Origin: Aliiroseovarius halocynthiae
GTDB lineage: Bacteria; Pseudomonadota; Alphaproteobacteria; Rhodobacterales; Rhodobacteraceae
Assembly (NCBI RefSeq): GCF_007004645.1
Contig: NZ_ML660020.1
Location: forward strand, 186,001 to 250,000
Reading direction: 5' to 3'
Length of the DNA: 64,000 nt
Below the pieces are notes generated by a model. The model had not been told where the DNA came from and did not search any database. It saw nothing but the letters and a program-made list of their open reading frames with translations. This document shows positions 34,629 to 43,770 of the stretch, in pieces; the first letter of the stretch is position 1, and every line of letters starts with the position of its first letter. Position numbers and translations under genes: made by a program.

Positions 34629-35650
34629 TGCGCCTGCTTTCCATCGTTGCTGCCTGCATTTTGCCCGCACAGATATTGACCGCTCAGGTCGCCCCCCGTG
34701 TAGACCATTCCGAAATCGCGGATCGCGTATTGACGGTGTTCGACCGCCAGTTCGGCGCGTTTCGTGATGAAAGCGCGGCGCTAGCCGACACTGCTGTGAC
34801 CTATTGTGACGGTGGCGCACGTGAACCGGTTCTAGACGCCTTCGATGCCACATGGTTGGCTTGGGCCCCGCTGGATGCCTATCAGTTCGGCCCGATCGAA
34901 CAGCAGGCCGCCGCCCTTACCGTTAACTTCTTTCCAGACAAGAAGAATTTCACCGGCCGCGCGCTGCGTCAGCATCTGAAACGGCCCGAGGCCGAGCAGG
35001 GCGATGCAGCCATCGTGGCAGGATCAAGTGCAGCATTGCAGGGGCTACCTGCAATCGAACGTCTGCTGTTTGAGGATCTGCCAACGTGCCCTTCTTTGGT
35101 TGGTGTGACCGGCAATCTGGCCCGGATCGCGCAAGACCTCCATGACGGGTGGTTCGCATCCGAAGGCTGGGCAGAGCTGGTGCGCGCTGCGGGGCCTGAA
35201 AACCCTGTCTATTTGTCAAATACCGAGTTCACCAAACAGATCTACACCGCACTCGGCTTCTCGATCCAGCGACTGCGCGAGCACCGTTTAGGCCGCCCGC
35301 TTGGCACCTATCAACGTGCTTTCCCAAAACGGGCTGAAGCTTGGCGTTCCGGGCTGACCAACCAGATCATGATTGCCCAATTGGACGGTATGATCGAGGT
35401 GATCAATCTTGGCTTCGCGGGCGCGGTTTTCAATCCGTCGCGCGCATGGGTGGTGAAGGTCATCAAAGACACGCAGACCCGCGTGGACGCCATCGGCGCG
35501 CCTTTGCTCGACGCTGTTGAGGATCCGCAAATGCGCGTGCGCATCGAGGGCATCATGTCCAAGCTGGAATACCTGCGCCTTCAGATGGACGAGGATATCG
35601 GACCCGGCCTTGGGGTCGAAACCGGCTTCAGCGCAGGCGATGGGGACTGA
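34628..35650 (+). CDS. Imelysin family protein (GxHxxE His replaced)
   Basis: The 340-residue protein has a signal peptide (MRLLSIVAACILPAQILTA) and the helical imelysin fold, with WLAWAPLDAYQFGPIE and an LQGLPAIERLLF segment. In the family motif GxHxxE this gives GLPAIE (139-144), so the metal-binding His is Pro, as in the second-type imelysin of these operons. Imelysin-like proteins are periplasmic and linked to iron uptake. It is translationally coupled to the diheme gene and is followed three bases later by DUF1513. Confidence 0.85.
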   Translation: MRLLSIVAACILPAQILTAQVAPRVDHSEIADRVLTVFDRQFGAFRDESAALADTAVTYCDGGAREPVLDAFDATWLAWAPLDAYQFGPIEQQAAALTVNFFPDKKNFTGRALRQHLKRPEAEQGDAAIVAGSSAALQGLPAIERLLFEDLPTCPSLVGVTGNLARIAQDLHDGWFASEGWAELVRAAGPENPVYLSNTEFTKQIYTALGFSIQRLREHRLGRPLGTYQRAFPKRAEAWRSGLTNQIMIAQLDGMIEVINLGFAGAVFNPSRAWVVKVIKDTQTRVDAIGAPLLDAVEDPQMRVRIEGIMSKLEYLRLQMDEDIGPGLGVETGFSAGDGD

Positions 35651-35653
35651 TCC

Positions 35654-36733
35654 ATGGATCGCCGTAATTTCTTTCGCAGCGTGGTGGCAGGGCTTGGCAC
35701 CGCCGCCCTGCCCTTGCCCGGCTGGGCCGACGCAGGCGCACCCGATTTCGTGACCGCCGGGAATAAACCCGACAACTCGACTTGGTTGGTTGGGCTGACT
35801 GCCACGGGAGATGTACGTTTCCAGATCCCAATCCCCGGACGCGGCCATGCCGCTGCACTGCATCCAACCGGCCCCCAAGCGGTTGCCTTCGCCCGGCGCC
35901 CTGGGCGTTTCGCCGTTATTATTGATTGCGCTGAGGGGACCGAGGTCGCACGCCTGAACAGCCTTGATGGGCGGCATTTCTATGGCCACGGCGCGTTCTC
36001 ATCCGATGGGTCTTTGCTGTTCACGACCGAGAACGACTTTGATGCACCTGCTGGTGTGTTGGGCATCTGGGACACGACCGACGGGTATAAACGGATCGGA
36101 GAGGTGCCATCCGGTGGCATCGGGCCGCATGAAATTCTGGCTCTGCCGACTGGCGGCTTCGTGGTTGCCAATGGCGGCATTCAAACCCATCCCGACATGG
36201 GGCGCGCGAAGCTGAACCTGCCCCAAATGCGCACCAACCTGACCTATCTGGATGCGGCAGGTAAGATCACGGCACAAGCAGAATTGGCGGGCGAATTGCA
36301 CCAGAATTCAATCCGTCACATCGCCTTGGATCAGGACGGTGATGTGGTCGCAGCGCTGCAATGGCAAGGACTGCCCACCAAGAATGTGCCCTTGGTCCTG
36401 CGCCACACACGCGGCGAAGACTTGAAGCTGCTCACGCACCCGGACGAACGTCAGTTGAAGCACTATGCAGGATCAATCGCGACCTGTGCCGAGACGGGCG
36501 AAATCGCTGTGACTGGTCCGAAAGGCAGCCATGTGCTATTTTTCAACAAGGATGGCACGCCCAACGGATCGTCACAGCACGGTACAGCAGCCGGCGTCGC
36601 GCAATCCCGAACCGGCGGTCTAATGATCACCCGTGATGGCGGGTTGGTACTTCGCATGAACGGCACGGAAACGCTGATCCCCGTCGGGGGCGACTGGGCG
36701 TGGGACAATCATCTGGTGCCCATATCCGTCTAG
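35654..36733 (+). CDS. DUF1513 family protein with Tat signal
   Basis: The 359-residue protein starts with a twin-arginine signal (DRRNFFRSVVAGLG) and a cleavage region near GWADA, so it should be exported folded. The body looks like a beta-propeller, with repeats containing FYGHGAFSSDGSLLFTTEND and GIGPHEILALPTGGFVVANGG, which are DUF1513 hallmarks. It ends the diheme-imelysin-DUF1513 operon, probably acting in periplasmic iron acquisition. Enzymatic activity is not known. Confidence 0.87.
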   Translation: MDRRNFFRSVVAGLGTAALPLPGWADAGAPDFVTAGNKPDNSTWLVGLTATGDVRFQIPIPGRGHAAALHPTGPQAVAFARRPGRFAVIIDCAEGTEVARLNSLDGRHFYGHGAFSSDGSLLFTTENDFDAPAGVLGIWDTTDGYKRIGEVPSGGIGPHEILALPTGGFVVANGGIQTHPDMGRAKLNLPQMRTNLTYLDAAGKITAQAELAGELHQNSIRHIALDQDGDVVAALQWQGLPTKNVPLVLRHTRGEDLKLLTHPDERQLKHYAGSIATCAETGEIAVTGPKGSHVLFFNKDGTPNGSSQHGTAAGVAQSRTGGLMITRDGGLVLRMNGTETLIPVGGDWAWDNHLVPISV

Positions 36734-36827
36734 CAAAACGGCGCGTGGGTACGAAATCGCCCGCATTCCCCTTATGTGGCGACCACCGATGCATCATCTT
36801 GACCACAACTCAAATAAGGAGAACACC

Positions 36828-37424
36828 ATGTCCCTTCTACAATTGCTGCAACAAGCGCAAAACGGTCAGGGCCTGTCGGCACTGGCAGAACAGGTTGGTC
36901 TGGATCAGACACAGGCCGGGGATCTTACCAGCCTTTTGGCACCTGTGATCGGCAAAGCTGCCAAACAGCAAGCCGAAAGCGGCGGGCTGGACAGCATTCT
37001 GGGTGCGCTGAAAGGTGAAGCACAGGCAGGAATGTTTGACGATGTTGCACAAGCTGCCAGTCCCGAAGGTGCTGCGCAGGGTGCAAATTTCCTGAACGGT
37101 CTGTTGGGCGACAACGGCACCAATGCGCTGGCCGAACAAGCAGCTGAACGCACTGGTATTGGTATGGAACAGATCATGGCCTTCCTGCCTGCACTGGGTG
37201 CGATGGCACAGGGTGGTCTGCAAAAACAGATGCCCGATGCGTCGATCGACGCGCTGCAAGCGGCGCAATCTCAGGGCTCGAGCGGCGGCTTGATGGGGCT
37301 TGTCGGCGGTCTGCTTGGTGGAAACCAGCAGGGCGGTCCTGACCTGTCTGCTTTAACATCGCTTCTGGATGCTGATGGCGACGGGTCCGTCGTCGACGAC
37401 ATCATGGCAAAGCTGTCAAAGTAA
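36828..37424 (+). CDS. DUF937 family protein
   Basis: The 198-residue protein has the helical DUF937 fold (QGLSALAEQVGLDQTQAGDLT near the N-terminus, FLPALGAMAQGGL in the middle), a Gly-rich linker, and a C-terminal DADGDGSVVDDI that looks like a calcium-binding loop (EF-hand/dockerin type). AAGGAG precedes the ATG at 36828. No signal peptide is seen. The molecular role is not established. It converges on the GFA gene three bases later. Confidence 0.78.
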   Translation: MSLLQLLQQAQNGQGLSALAEQVGLDQTQAGDLTSLLAPVIGKAAKQQAESGGLDSILGALKGEAQAGMFDDVAQAASPEGAAQGANFLNGLLGDNGTNALAEQAAERTGIGMEQIMAFLPALGAMAQGGLQKQMPDASIDALQAAQSQGSSGGLMGLVGGLLGGNQQGGPDLSALTSLLDADGDGSVVDDIMAKLSK

Positions 37425-37427
37425 CCG

Positions 37428-37793
37428 CTAGTCCAGAAACTCCCAACTGTCTGCCCCGTCAAAGTGGCGGACAGTTAGCGCGTTCATGACCTCAAGCGGG
37501 GCCATGCGCAAATTGACCGCGATCCGGTCCTGATCGGTGTTCTTGCCCGGCCCCCAATGGGTAATGCACCCACATGTTTTACAGGCATGGAAGTCGATCA
37601 TGTGATCGCCCCAGCTGTAGGTTTTCGTGTGGTTCTGCCCAGATAGGATGGCACCTTCATTTGGAGGGCAATGCGCCCACAATGCGCCATATCGGCGGCA
37701 CATCGAACAATTGCACGAAACGACAAATTTAGGCGCGCTAACCTCGAATGTGACCGCACCACAATGACATGACCCACTGATTTTCTCCTCCAT
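37428..37793 (-). CDS. GFA family protein (glutathione-dependent formaldehyde-activating-like)
   Basis: The 121-residue protein has the zinc-binding Cys pattern of the GFA fold: SCHCGAV (8-14), CNCSMCRR (27-34) and CKTCGC (about 70-75). Most small GFA proteins are not proven enzymes. The gene and its neighbour at 37876 are more AT-rich than the surroundings, which suggests an accessory patch. Confidence 0.85.
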   Translation of the reverse strand: MEEKISGSCHCGAVTFEVSAPKFVVSCNCSMCRRYGALWAHCPPNEGAILSGQNHTKTYSWGDHMIDFHACKTCGCITHWGPGKNTDQDRIAVNLRMAPLEVMNALTVRHFDGADSWEFLD

Positions 37794-37875
37794 CTTTGTC
37801 TCCTCAAAATGTCAACGGGACGGTCGCAAAAAAGAGAACAAAAGACAAACAAATAATTGGGTGGCCGTCTCGCCA

Positions 37876-38157
37876 TCAGTGTTTCGACAGCAACAAACGC
37901 GCTTCCAGATCGCTGATAAGATAGCTGTCGTCAGCACTGAATCTTTCAATCAACAAGCGATGCAGATCTTCGAAATTTGCGGGATCAATCCAACCGATAT
38001 GCCAATTCGTTTCATGATCTTCGCCCTCTTCAATCGCGCTGACAAAACGCCAATAGTCAGCAACGACCGCTTCAGGAACGCCCAGCACAATTAACGCACG
38101 CTTGTGTGTTTCCAACCATTTTTCGCGTTCTGTCGGGGCTGACCTTCGATAGCTCAT
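37876..38157 (-). CDS. Hypothetical protein
   Basis: A 93-residue charged, probably helical soluble protein (MSYRRSAPTEREKWLETHKR at its start, W- and E-rich middle). I do not recognise a family. No strong ribosome-binding site is visible, but the frame is open, the composition is protein-like, and no better frame exists here. It lies between the GFA gene and the terminator of the dehydrogenase gene. Confidence 0.5.
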   Translation of the reverse strand: MSYRRSAPTEREKWLETHKRALIVLGVPEAVVADYWRFVSAIEEGEDHETNWHIGWIDPANFEDLHRLLIERFSADDSYLISDLEARLLLSKH

Positions 38158-38224
38158 AGTGGTTCTGTTTTTTCAGTTATCGGGCATGGCTCATCCGATC
38201 ACAGCCCCGCAACGAGGGCAAACA

Positions 38225-38252
38225 AAAAACGGCCCCACTTGGGGGCCGTTCT
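38225..38252 (-). terminator. Rho-independent terminator of the DMGDH/SarDH gene
   Basis: On the minus strand AACGGCCCC pairs with GGGGCCGTT (38252-38244 and 38238-38230) and is followed by TTTTTTG. It lies 19 bases behind the stop codon. Confidence 0.9.
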
Positions 38253-38271
38253 CATCCAGTTTTCAAAGCGA

Positions 38272-40776
38272 TCAGCCGTTGACGCGGATCGTTTCGTTTT
38301 TCGGGTCATAGGGGCTGTCTACGGTGACTTCAGCGTCATACAGTTCGCCCATGATTTTCACCTTCAGCTTCTGTCCCGAAACTGCCAGCTCGGGCGAGAC
38401 ATAGCCCATTCCGATCGACTTCTCGAAAGCCACCGAATAGCCACCCGAGGTCAGACGGCCCACTTTGACGCCATCCAGGAACAGCGCTTCGCTGCCCCAC
38501 GGATCCGCATCATCCGGCCCATCGATCAACAGCGTGCAGCATTTGAAACGCACACCGGTTTCGACCATGGCTTCTTTGCCGTGGAAGTCTTTTTCCAGAT
38601 CGATAAAGCGCGGCAGGTCGGCTTCGGCGGGGGTCGCATCGCGGCCCAGTTCGTTGCCGAATGCACGATAGGATTTTTCCTGACGCAGCCAGTTCTGGGC
38701 GCGGGCACCAACCAGCTTCATGCCGTGCTTTTCGCCTGCTTTGTTCAGCAGGTCCCACAGATAGTTCTGCATCTCAATCGGGTGGTGAAGTTCCCAACCC
38801 AGCTCGCCGGTATAGGCCACACGGATCGCGTTCACCGGGCACATGCCCAGTTCGATCTGCTTGGCGGACAGCCATGGGAACGCTTTGTTGGTCAAAGCGT
38901 TTTCAGGGTCTGCATCGACGATAACCTCTTTCAGAACGTCACGCGATTTCGGACCGGCGATGGCGAAGACGCCCCACTGGGTCGTCACGTCCTGAATCTC
39001 GATGTAGCCAAACTCGTCCATCTTGTCCTCGGCCGCCTTGCGCAGGAAGTCGGCGTCGTACTCGGTCCATGCACCGGCCGAGACGAGGTAGTAGTTGTTC
39101 TCGCCGTTGCGCACGATGGTGTATTCGGTGCGGGTGGTGCCTGCCGATGTCAGCGCATAGGTCAGGTTGATGCGACCAATACGCGGCAGTTTGTTACAGG
39201 TGAACCAGTCAAGGAACTGGGTTGCACCGGGGCCTTTGACAACGTGCTTGGTGAAGGCAGTTGCGTCGATCAGACCAACGCCTTCACGGATCGCTTTCGC
39301 CTCGTCCACAGCGTGCTGCCACCAGCCACCGCGACGGAAGCTGCGGCTTTCTTCATCATAGTTCGCAGGCGCGTCAACCGGGCCGTAATAGTTGGGGCGT
39401 TCCCAGCCGTTGACCCAACCGAACTGAGCACCTTTTGCTTTTTGGCGGTCATAGGCGGGCGCGGTCCGCAGCGGACGACAGGCAGCACGTTCTTCATCCG
39501 GGTGGTGCAGGATATAGACGTGCTCATAGCATTCTTCGTTCTTGCGCGCTGCGAACTCGGTGGTCATCCAGTTCGACGAATAGCGCTTGGGGTCAAGCGA
39601 CGCCATGTCGATTTCGGCTTCGCCATCGACCATCATCTGGGCCAGATAATAGCCAGTGCCGCCAGCCGCGGTGATACCAAAGCTGAAGCCTTCAGCCAGC
39701 CACATGTTGCGCAGACCCGGTGCCGGACCCACCAGCGGGTTGCCGTCAGGGGTATAGCAGATCGGTCCGTTGAAATCGTCTTTCAACCCGCTTTCCGCAC
39801 AGGACGGCACGCGTTCGGCCATCGCCATGTACTGATCCGCGATCCGGTCCAGATCCAGTGGGAACAGGTCCGCACGGAAGCTGTCTGGCACGCCATGTTC
39901 AAAACGAGCCGGCGCGCCGTGTTCATAGATGCCAAGGATCCAGCCGCCGCGTTCCTCACGGGCATAGCTTTCGTTGTCGGCGTCGCGCACAACAGGGTGC
40001 TCGGGGTTGCCAGCTTCGCGCCACTTCACCAGCTCGGGATCGGTGTCCATAACGATGAACGTGTGCTCAACCGGGATGGCGGGCATCTTGATGCCCAGCA
40101 TCTTCGCGGTGCGCTGTGCGTGGTTGCCCGAAGCGGTCACGACATGCTCGGCAGTGATCACGACCTTCTCGTCGCTTTCGATCAGATTGCCACCTTTTTC
40201 GACCATCTTGGTGCAGGTGACTTCCCAGTGCGTGCCGTTCCAGTGGAAATCATCGGCCTGCATCTTGCGCACGATTTCAACGCCACGCTGACGGGCACCT
40301 TTGGCCATCGCCTGCGTCACGTCTGCCGGGTTAATGTATCCGTCTTCGGTGTGATACAGCGCACCCTTCAGGTCGCCGGTTTCGATCAGCGGCCAGCGCT
40401 CTTTGATCTGATCCGGGGTCAAGAATTCGTAGTTGATGCCAACCGTATCTGCGGTCGAGGCATAAAGCTTGAACTCGTCCATACGATCTTCGGTTTGCGC
40501 CATACGCAGGTTGCCCACAACGGCAAAACCAGCATTCAGGCCTGTCTCGGCTTCCAGCTCCTTATAGAACTTGACCGAGTAGTCGTGGATGTGGGTCGTC
40601 GCATAGGACATGTTGAACAGCGGAAGCAAACCGGCGGCATGCCAAGTCGAGCCCGACGTCAGTTCGTCACGTTCGATCAGCATCACATCGTCCCAGCCAG
40701 CTTTGGCCAGGTGGTAGGCAATCGCCGTGCCAACGGCACCACCGCCGACGACAAGCGCTTTTACATTGGTTTTCAT
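38272..40776 (-). CDS. FAD-dependent dimethylglycine/sarcosine dehydrogenase (DAO-GcvT fusion)
   Basis: The 834-residue enzyme demethylates N-methylglycines. Residues about 1-400 form the FAD-binding oxidase domain with VVGGGAVGTAIAYHL (9-23) and SGSTWHAAGLLP, whose His is the covalent FAD site in this family. The second half is a GcvT-like folate-binding domain that would capture the methylene group (RNGENNYYLVSAGAWTEYD region, then VNAIRVAYTGELGWELH). AAGGGAG precedes the ATG at 40776. Roseobacters use such enzymes for glycine betaine/choline breakdown. Whether dimethylglycine or sarcosine is the substrate cannot be decided here. Confidence 0.9.
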   Translation of the reverse strand: MKTNVKALVVGGGAVGTAIAYHLAKAGWDDVMLIERDELTSGSTWHAAGLLPLFNMSYATTHIHDYSVKFYKELEAETGLNAGFAVVGNLRMAQTEDRMDEFKLYASTADTVGINYEFLTPDQIKERWPLIETGDLKGALYHTEDGYINPADVTQAMAKGARQRGVEIVRKMQADDFHWNGTHWEVTCTKMVEKGGNLIESDEKVVITAEHVVTASGNHAQRTAKMLGIKMPAIPVEHTFIVMDTDPELVKWREAGNPEHPVVRDADNESYAREERGGWILGIYEHGAPARFEHGVPDSFRADLFPLDLDRIADQYMAMAERVPSCAESGLKDDFNGPICYTPDGNPLVGPAPGLRNMWLAEGFSFGITAAGGTGYYLAQMMVDGEAEIDMASLDPKRYSSNWMTTEFAARKNEECYEHVYILHHPDEERAACRPLRTAPAYDRQKAKGAQFGWVNGWERPNYYGPVDAPANYDEESRSFRRGGWWQHAVDEAKAIREGVGLIDATAFTKHVVKGPGATQFLDWFTCNKLPRIGRINLTYALTSAGTTRTEYTIVRNGENNYYLVSAGAWTEYDADFLRKAAEDKMDEFGYIEIQDVTTQWGVFAIAGPKSRDVLKEVIVDADPENALTNKAFPWLSAKQIELGMCPVNAIRVAYTGELGWELHHPIEMQNYLWDLLNKAGEKHGMKLVGARAQNWLRQEKSYRAFGNELGRDATPAEADLPRFIDLEKDFHGKEAMVETGVRFKCCTLLIDGPDDADPWGSEALFLDGVKVGRLTSGGYSVAFEKSIGMGYVSPELAVSGQKLKVKIMGELYDAEVTVDSPYDPKNETIRVNG

Positions 40777-40885
40777 GGGGCGACTCCCTTGGGAAAAATC
40801 TGTTGCATTATAGATGCCGAAAGGTGGGGCCAAGGTCCGAACCTGCCCGACCTTACACAGAATGAAAACGACATGAGCGGCGGAT

Positions 40886-41542
40886 TCAACGCTTTAGGGC
40901 GTCGGCCAACTGGTCCACCGGGATCACGGGGGTGATCAACGCCTCGATTTCCTTTCGCCGTGGATGGTCCGGCACGAACAGCGTCATACAGATATAATCC
41001 TCGACCAGCGCGGCCTGCCCTTCGAAATTGTAAGACAGATAAGCGCCGGGTTCGCGTCCCGGCCAATAATAGGGGTCCCCCGGCTGGAAGCTTTCAGCAC
41101 CTGATTTGAAGGGCGTATAGCCAGTGCGCTCGCGGTTTTGCCATTGCCAGACATGGACCAGTTCATGCGCCATCAAAAGCGCATGTGGCATCGGCAGGCT
41201 TTTCGGCCAGCCTTCGAACATGTCGTCACGGTAAAAGTCGCGTTTCAGATAGATCTGATTCCACAACACGAACCCCGCCGGGAATGTCCATTTCCGATCG
41301 GGTTGCGCCACGCGGTCACAGATCGTTTTCGGCAGCTTGCGCGGATCGGCTTTGGGCGCACTTGCCGGAATGGGTTCTGGCTTGGGAAGCGGCAGAACCC
41401 CGATCCCCGCACGGACGCGCACCTTGCTGGTGTCCAAAGATTCGCCGAACAGGACACGAGACATCTCGACCTCGTTCTCAGATAACGGGCGCGAGCAGGC
41501 CGCCAAGCAGACAAACGCGACAAGAATGACGTATCTGATCAT
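40886..41542 (-). CDS. Lipoprotein with zincin-like HELVH motif
   Basis: The 218-residue protein has a lipobox CLAAC (Cys16) and the motif HELVHVWQWQN (from His126), a zinc-peptidase HExxH similar to DUF4157-type proteins. EDYICMTL near residue 190 might supply another ligand but this is not clear. Periplasmic or outer-membrane attachment is expected. It is third in a minus-strand gene set (43070-40886) with one-base spacing to the membrane gene upstream. Peptidase activity is inferred only from the motif. Confidence 0.65.
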   Translation of the reverse strand: MIRYVILVAFVCLAACSRPLSENEVEMSRVLFGESLDTSKVRVRAGIGVLPLPKPEPIPASAPKADPRKLPKTICDRVAQPDRKWTFPAGFVLWNQIYLKRDFYRDDMFEGWPKSLPMPHALLMAHELVHVWQWQNRERTGYTPFKSGAESFQPGDPYYWPGREPGAYLSYNFEGQAALVEDYICMTLFVPDHPRRKEIEALITPVIPVDQLADALKR

Positions 41543-41543
41543 C

Positions 41544-42077
41544 TCAACGCCCCTCTGACTGGGGTTTCAATGCGTTCCGACGGGCGGCGCGCACCTTGGC
41601 GCCAGTATAGATCAACCCAATGACCAGCCCGATCATCCCACCCAGATACGAAGTGTCGTGCAACATCGCCGCGCGCCCGTATCCGATGGGATCCTTGGCA
41701 GCGGTTGGCACCGGGATATGGTCCATTGGTGGGTCAAATGCCAAGCTGACCAGGCCAAGCGCAAAGGTGATCGCAACAACAAGCATGGCAGCACGAAGAA
41801 AGACGCGCCGTGTTTGCGCAGACGACGGGATTCCCAGCGACATGACCGCAATCGGAATGCCGATCACCAGGCCCATCCACCAGCTGGCCTGCCATCCAAC
41901 ATAGGCGGCACCCACGCGACTTTGCAGCAAGTCAGGGATACGGAACTGCGGAAATTTCAGCGCATAGAAATAGTCAGGTCCGATCGTAAAACTGATCTGG
42001 TTGTGCACGATGCCATAGGCCCCAGCCAGCACGCAGGCAAAGCCAACCATCAGGGGAATGACCAGAAGGCGGCGCAT
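41544..42077 (-). CDS. Hypothetical integral membrane protein
   Basis: A 177-residue protein with four hydrophobic segments (about 5-22, 65-85, 95-115, 145-162) and polar loops containing TIGPDYFYALKFPQF and MDHIPVP. I do not assign a family with confidence. It starts six bases behind the hydroxyacid dehydrogenase stop and is followed after one base by the zincin-like lipoprotein, so all three are likely cotranscribed. Confidence 0.65.
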   Translation of the reverse strand: MRRLLVIPLMVGFACVLAGAYGIVHNQISFTIGPDYFYALKFPQFRIPDLLQSRVGAAYVGWQASWWMGLVIGIPIAVMSLGIPSSAQTRRVFLRAAMLVVAITFALGLVSLAFDPPMDHIPVPTAAKDPIGYGRAAMLHDTSYLGGMIGLVIGLIYTGAKVRAARRNALKPQSEGR

Positions 42078-42083
42078 GGCGGA

Positions 42084-43070
42084 TTACAGCGTCCCCGGCA
42101 CGACCTGATCGGGTGGACGGTGGCCGTCGGCGAAGGTTTTGATGTTGATCAGAACCTTCTCGCCCATCTCGACGCGCCCTTCGACGGTGGCGGATCCCAT
42201 ATGCGGCAAGGCCACCACGTTGGGCAGGTCGCGCAGACGGGGGTTGATCTCGTTCCCGTGCTCGTACACGTCCAGACCAGCGCCTGCGATCTCGCCCGCG
42301 CGCAGCATCCGGGTCAATGCGTTCTCGTCTATCACTTCCCCGCGCGACGTGTTCACAATCACAGCCTCTGGCTTCATCAGCTTAAGTCGGCGTGCGTTCA
42401 TAAGATGGAAGGTCGAGGGCGTGTGCGGGCAGTTGATGGAAATCACATCCATCCGCGCCACCATCTGATCAAGGCTTTCCCAATAGGTCGCCTCGAACTG
42501 CTCTTCGATCTGCGGATGCAGGCGACGTCGATTGTGGTAATGCACCTGCATACCAAAAGCACGCGCGCGGGTTGCGACGGCCTGACCGATGCGGCCCATG
42601 CCCAGAATGCCGACGCGGCGTCCCTGGATACGGTGGCCCAACATGGCGGTTGGAGACCATCCGGCCCATTCGCCGGACGCCATGGTGCGAATGCCTTCCG
42701 GAAAGCGGCGCGTGACCGCAAGAATCAGCGCAATGGCCATATCCGCCGTGTCATCTGCCGACACGCCGGGCGTATTTGACACCAGAATGCCGCGCTGTCG
42801 GGCTGACCCGACATCAATATGATCGACACCAGCACCGTAATTGGCGATCAGACGCAGCTGTTCGCCAGCCCCGGCCAGCATGTTTGCGTCGATGCGATCA
42901 TTGATAGTCGGTACCAACACATCGCACCGTTTCATCGCCTCTGCCAGCTCGGCTTGGCTCATCGGTTGATCATCATCCCGAAGCTCGACATTGAAGAGTT
43001 CCATCATCCGGGTCTCGACAACCTCGGGCAACCGTCGCGTCACAACAACACTTAGACGTTCAGCACTCAT
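42084..43070 (-). CDS. D-2-hydroxyacid dehydrogenase (glyoxylate reductase type)
   Basis: The 328-residue NAD(P)-dependent enzyme has a Rossmann motif GILGMGRIGQA (about 153-163). Catalytic residues are in NTSRGEVIDE (Arg), GLDVYEHGNEINP (Glu) and ALPHMGSAT (His). Overall it resembles GyaR-type glyoxylate/hydroxypyruvate reductase. GGAGGG precedes the ATG at 43070. It leads a small operon with the membrane protein and lipoprotein genes. The exact substrate is inferred from family only. Confidence 0.88.
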   Translation of the reverse strand: MSAERLSVVVTRRLPEVVETRMMELFNVELRDDDQPMSQAELAEAMKRCDVLVPTINDRIDANMLAGAGEQLRLIANYGAGVDHIDVGSARQRGILVSNTPGVSADDTADMAIALILAVTRRFPEGIRTMASGEWAGWSPTAMLGHRIQGRRVGILGMGRIGQAVATRARAFGMQVHYHNRRRLHPQIEEQFEATYWESLDQMVARMDVISINCPHTPSTFHLMNARRLKLMKPEAVIVNTSRGEVIDENALTRMLRAGEIAGAGLDVYEHGNEINPRLRDLPNVVALPHMGSATVEGRVEMGEKVLINIKTFADGHRPPDQVVPGTL

Positions 43071-43203
43071 GCAAGCCCTCCCTACGGCTTTTCTTTTGCG
43101 CGTGTCCCTGCCAAAGTGACAAGGAACGAGGCAAGGTACAAGCTCTCTCCGGATCGCAGACGAAATAAAATTGCGCGAACGGGGTAGGCAGCAGGAGATC
43201 AGC

Positions 43204-43725
43204 GTGAGACTTCGAATAGGCATCCGTTTTGCGGCCCCTGTTTTGGCTGTGTGTATGGCTGTGCAGGCCGGATTTGCGCAGTCAAACGCGACGGATGAAC
43301 GCGGCGCGGTCACCAACCTGCCAATCCCCCGTTTCGTGTCCCTGAAAGGGGGCGAAGGCAATGTCCGGCGCGGCCCATCGCTGCGCCACCGGATCGACTG
43401 GGTGTACAAACAGCGCGGCATGCCGCTGCGCGTCATCGGCGAATACGAACATTGGCGACAGGTGCAAGATCGCGACGGCGTCGGCGGATGGGTGCATTAT
43501 TCGCTTTTGTCGGGCGCACGTACGGCGATTGTGGATCAAGATCTTATGCCGCTTTACAGCCGTGCTGACCCTGAAAGCCAGATTAATGCCTATCTCGAGG
43601 CGGGCGTCATTGCGCGGATCGAAAGCTGCGGGCCGGTTTGGTGCCGCCTGAAGGCAGATGGCATTCGGGGATGGACCACCAAAGAAACGATCTGGGGCGT
43701 CGGCCCGGATGAAGAGATCAAATAA
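43204..43725 (+). CDS. Exported SH3-domain protein
   Basis: The 173-residue protein has a signal peptide (about 1-25, ending near GFAQ) and two bacterial SH3-like units: GNVRRGPSLRHRIDWVY and, later, PLYSRADPES with CGPVWCRLKADGIRGW. It probably binds cell-wall material in the periplasm. GTG at 43204 follows AGGAG; no earlier start gives a signal peptide. It is divergent from the hydroxyacid dehydrogenase gene and 45 bp ahead of the cation transporter gene. Confidence 0.83.
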   Translation: MRLRIGIRFAAPVLAVCMAVQAGFAQSNATDERGAVTNLPIPRFVSLKGGEGNVRRGPSLRHRIDWVYKQRGMPLRVIGEYEHWRQVQDRDGVGGWVHYSLLSGARTAIVDQDLMPLYSRADPESQINAYLEAGVIARIESCGPVWCRLKADGIRGWTTKETIWGVGPDEEIK

Positions 43726-43770
43726 CCGCCAAAGCTTGCACCCCCTGCCCCTGTAAGCTAGCCCAGAGCA

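Noticed and set aside
37861-38094. Plus-strand frame of 77 codons opposite the hypothetical gene at 37876
   Set aside because: No ribosome-binding site and no recognisable features; the minus-strand frame is more protein-like.
38239-40935. Plus-strand reading frame of 898 codons opposite the dehydrogenase gene
   Set aside because: The minus strand encodes an obvious dimethylglycine/sarcosine dehydrogenase with FAD and GcvT motifs; the opposite frame is rich in unlikely Phe/His/Val strings.
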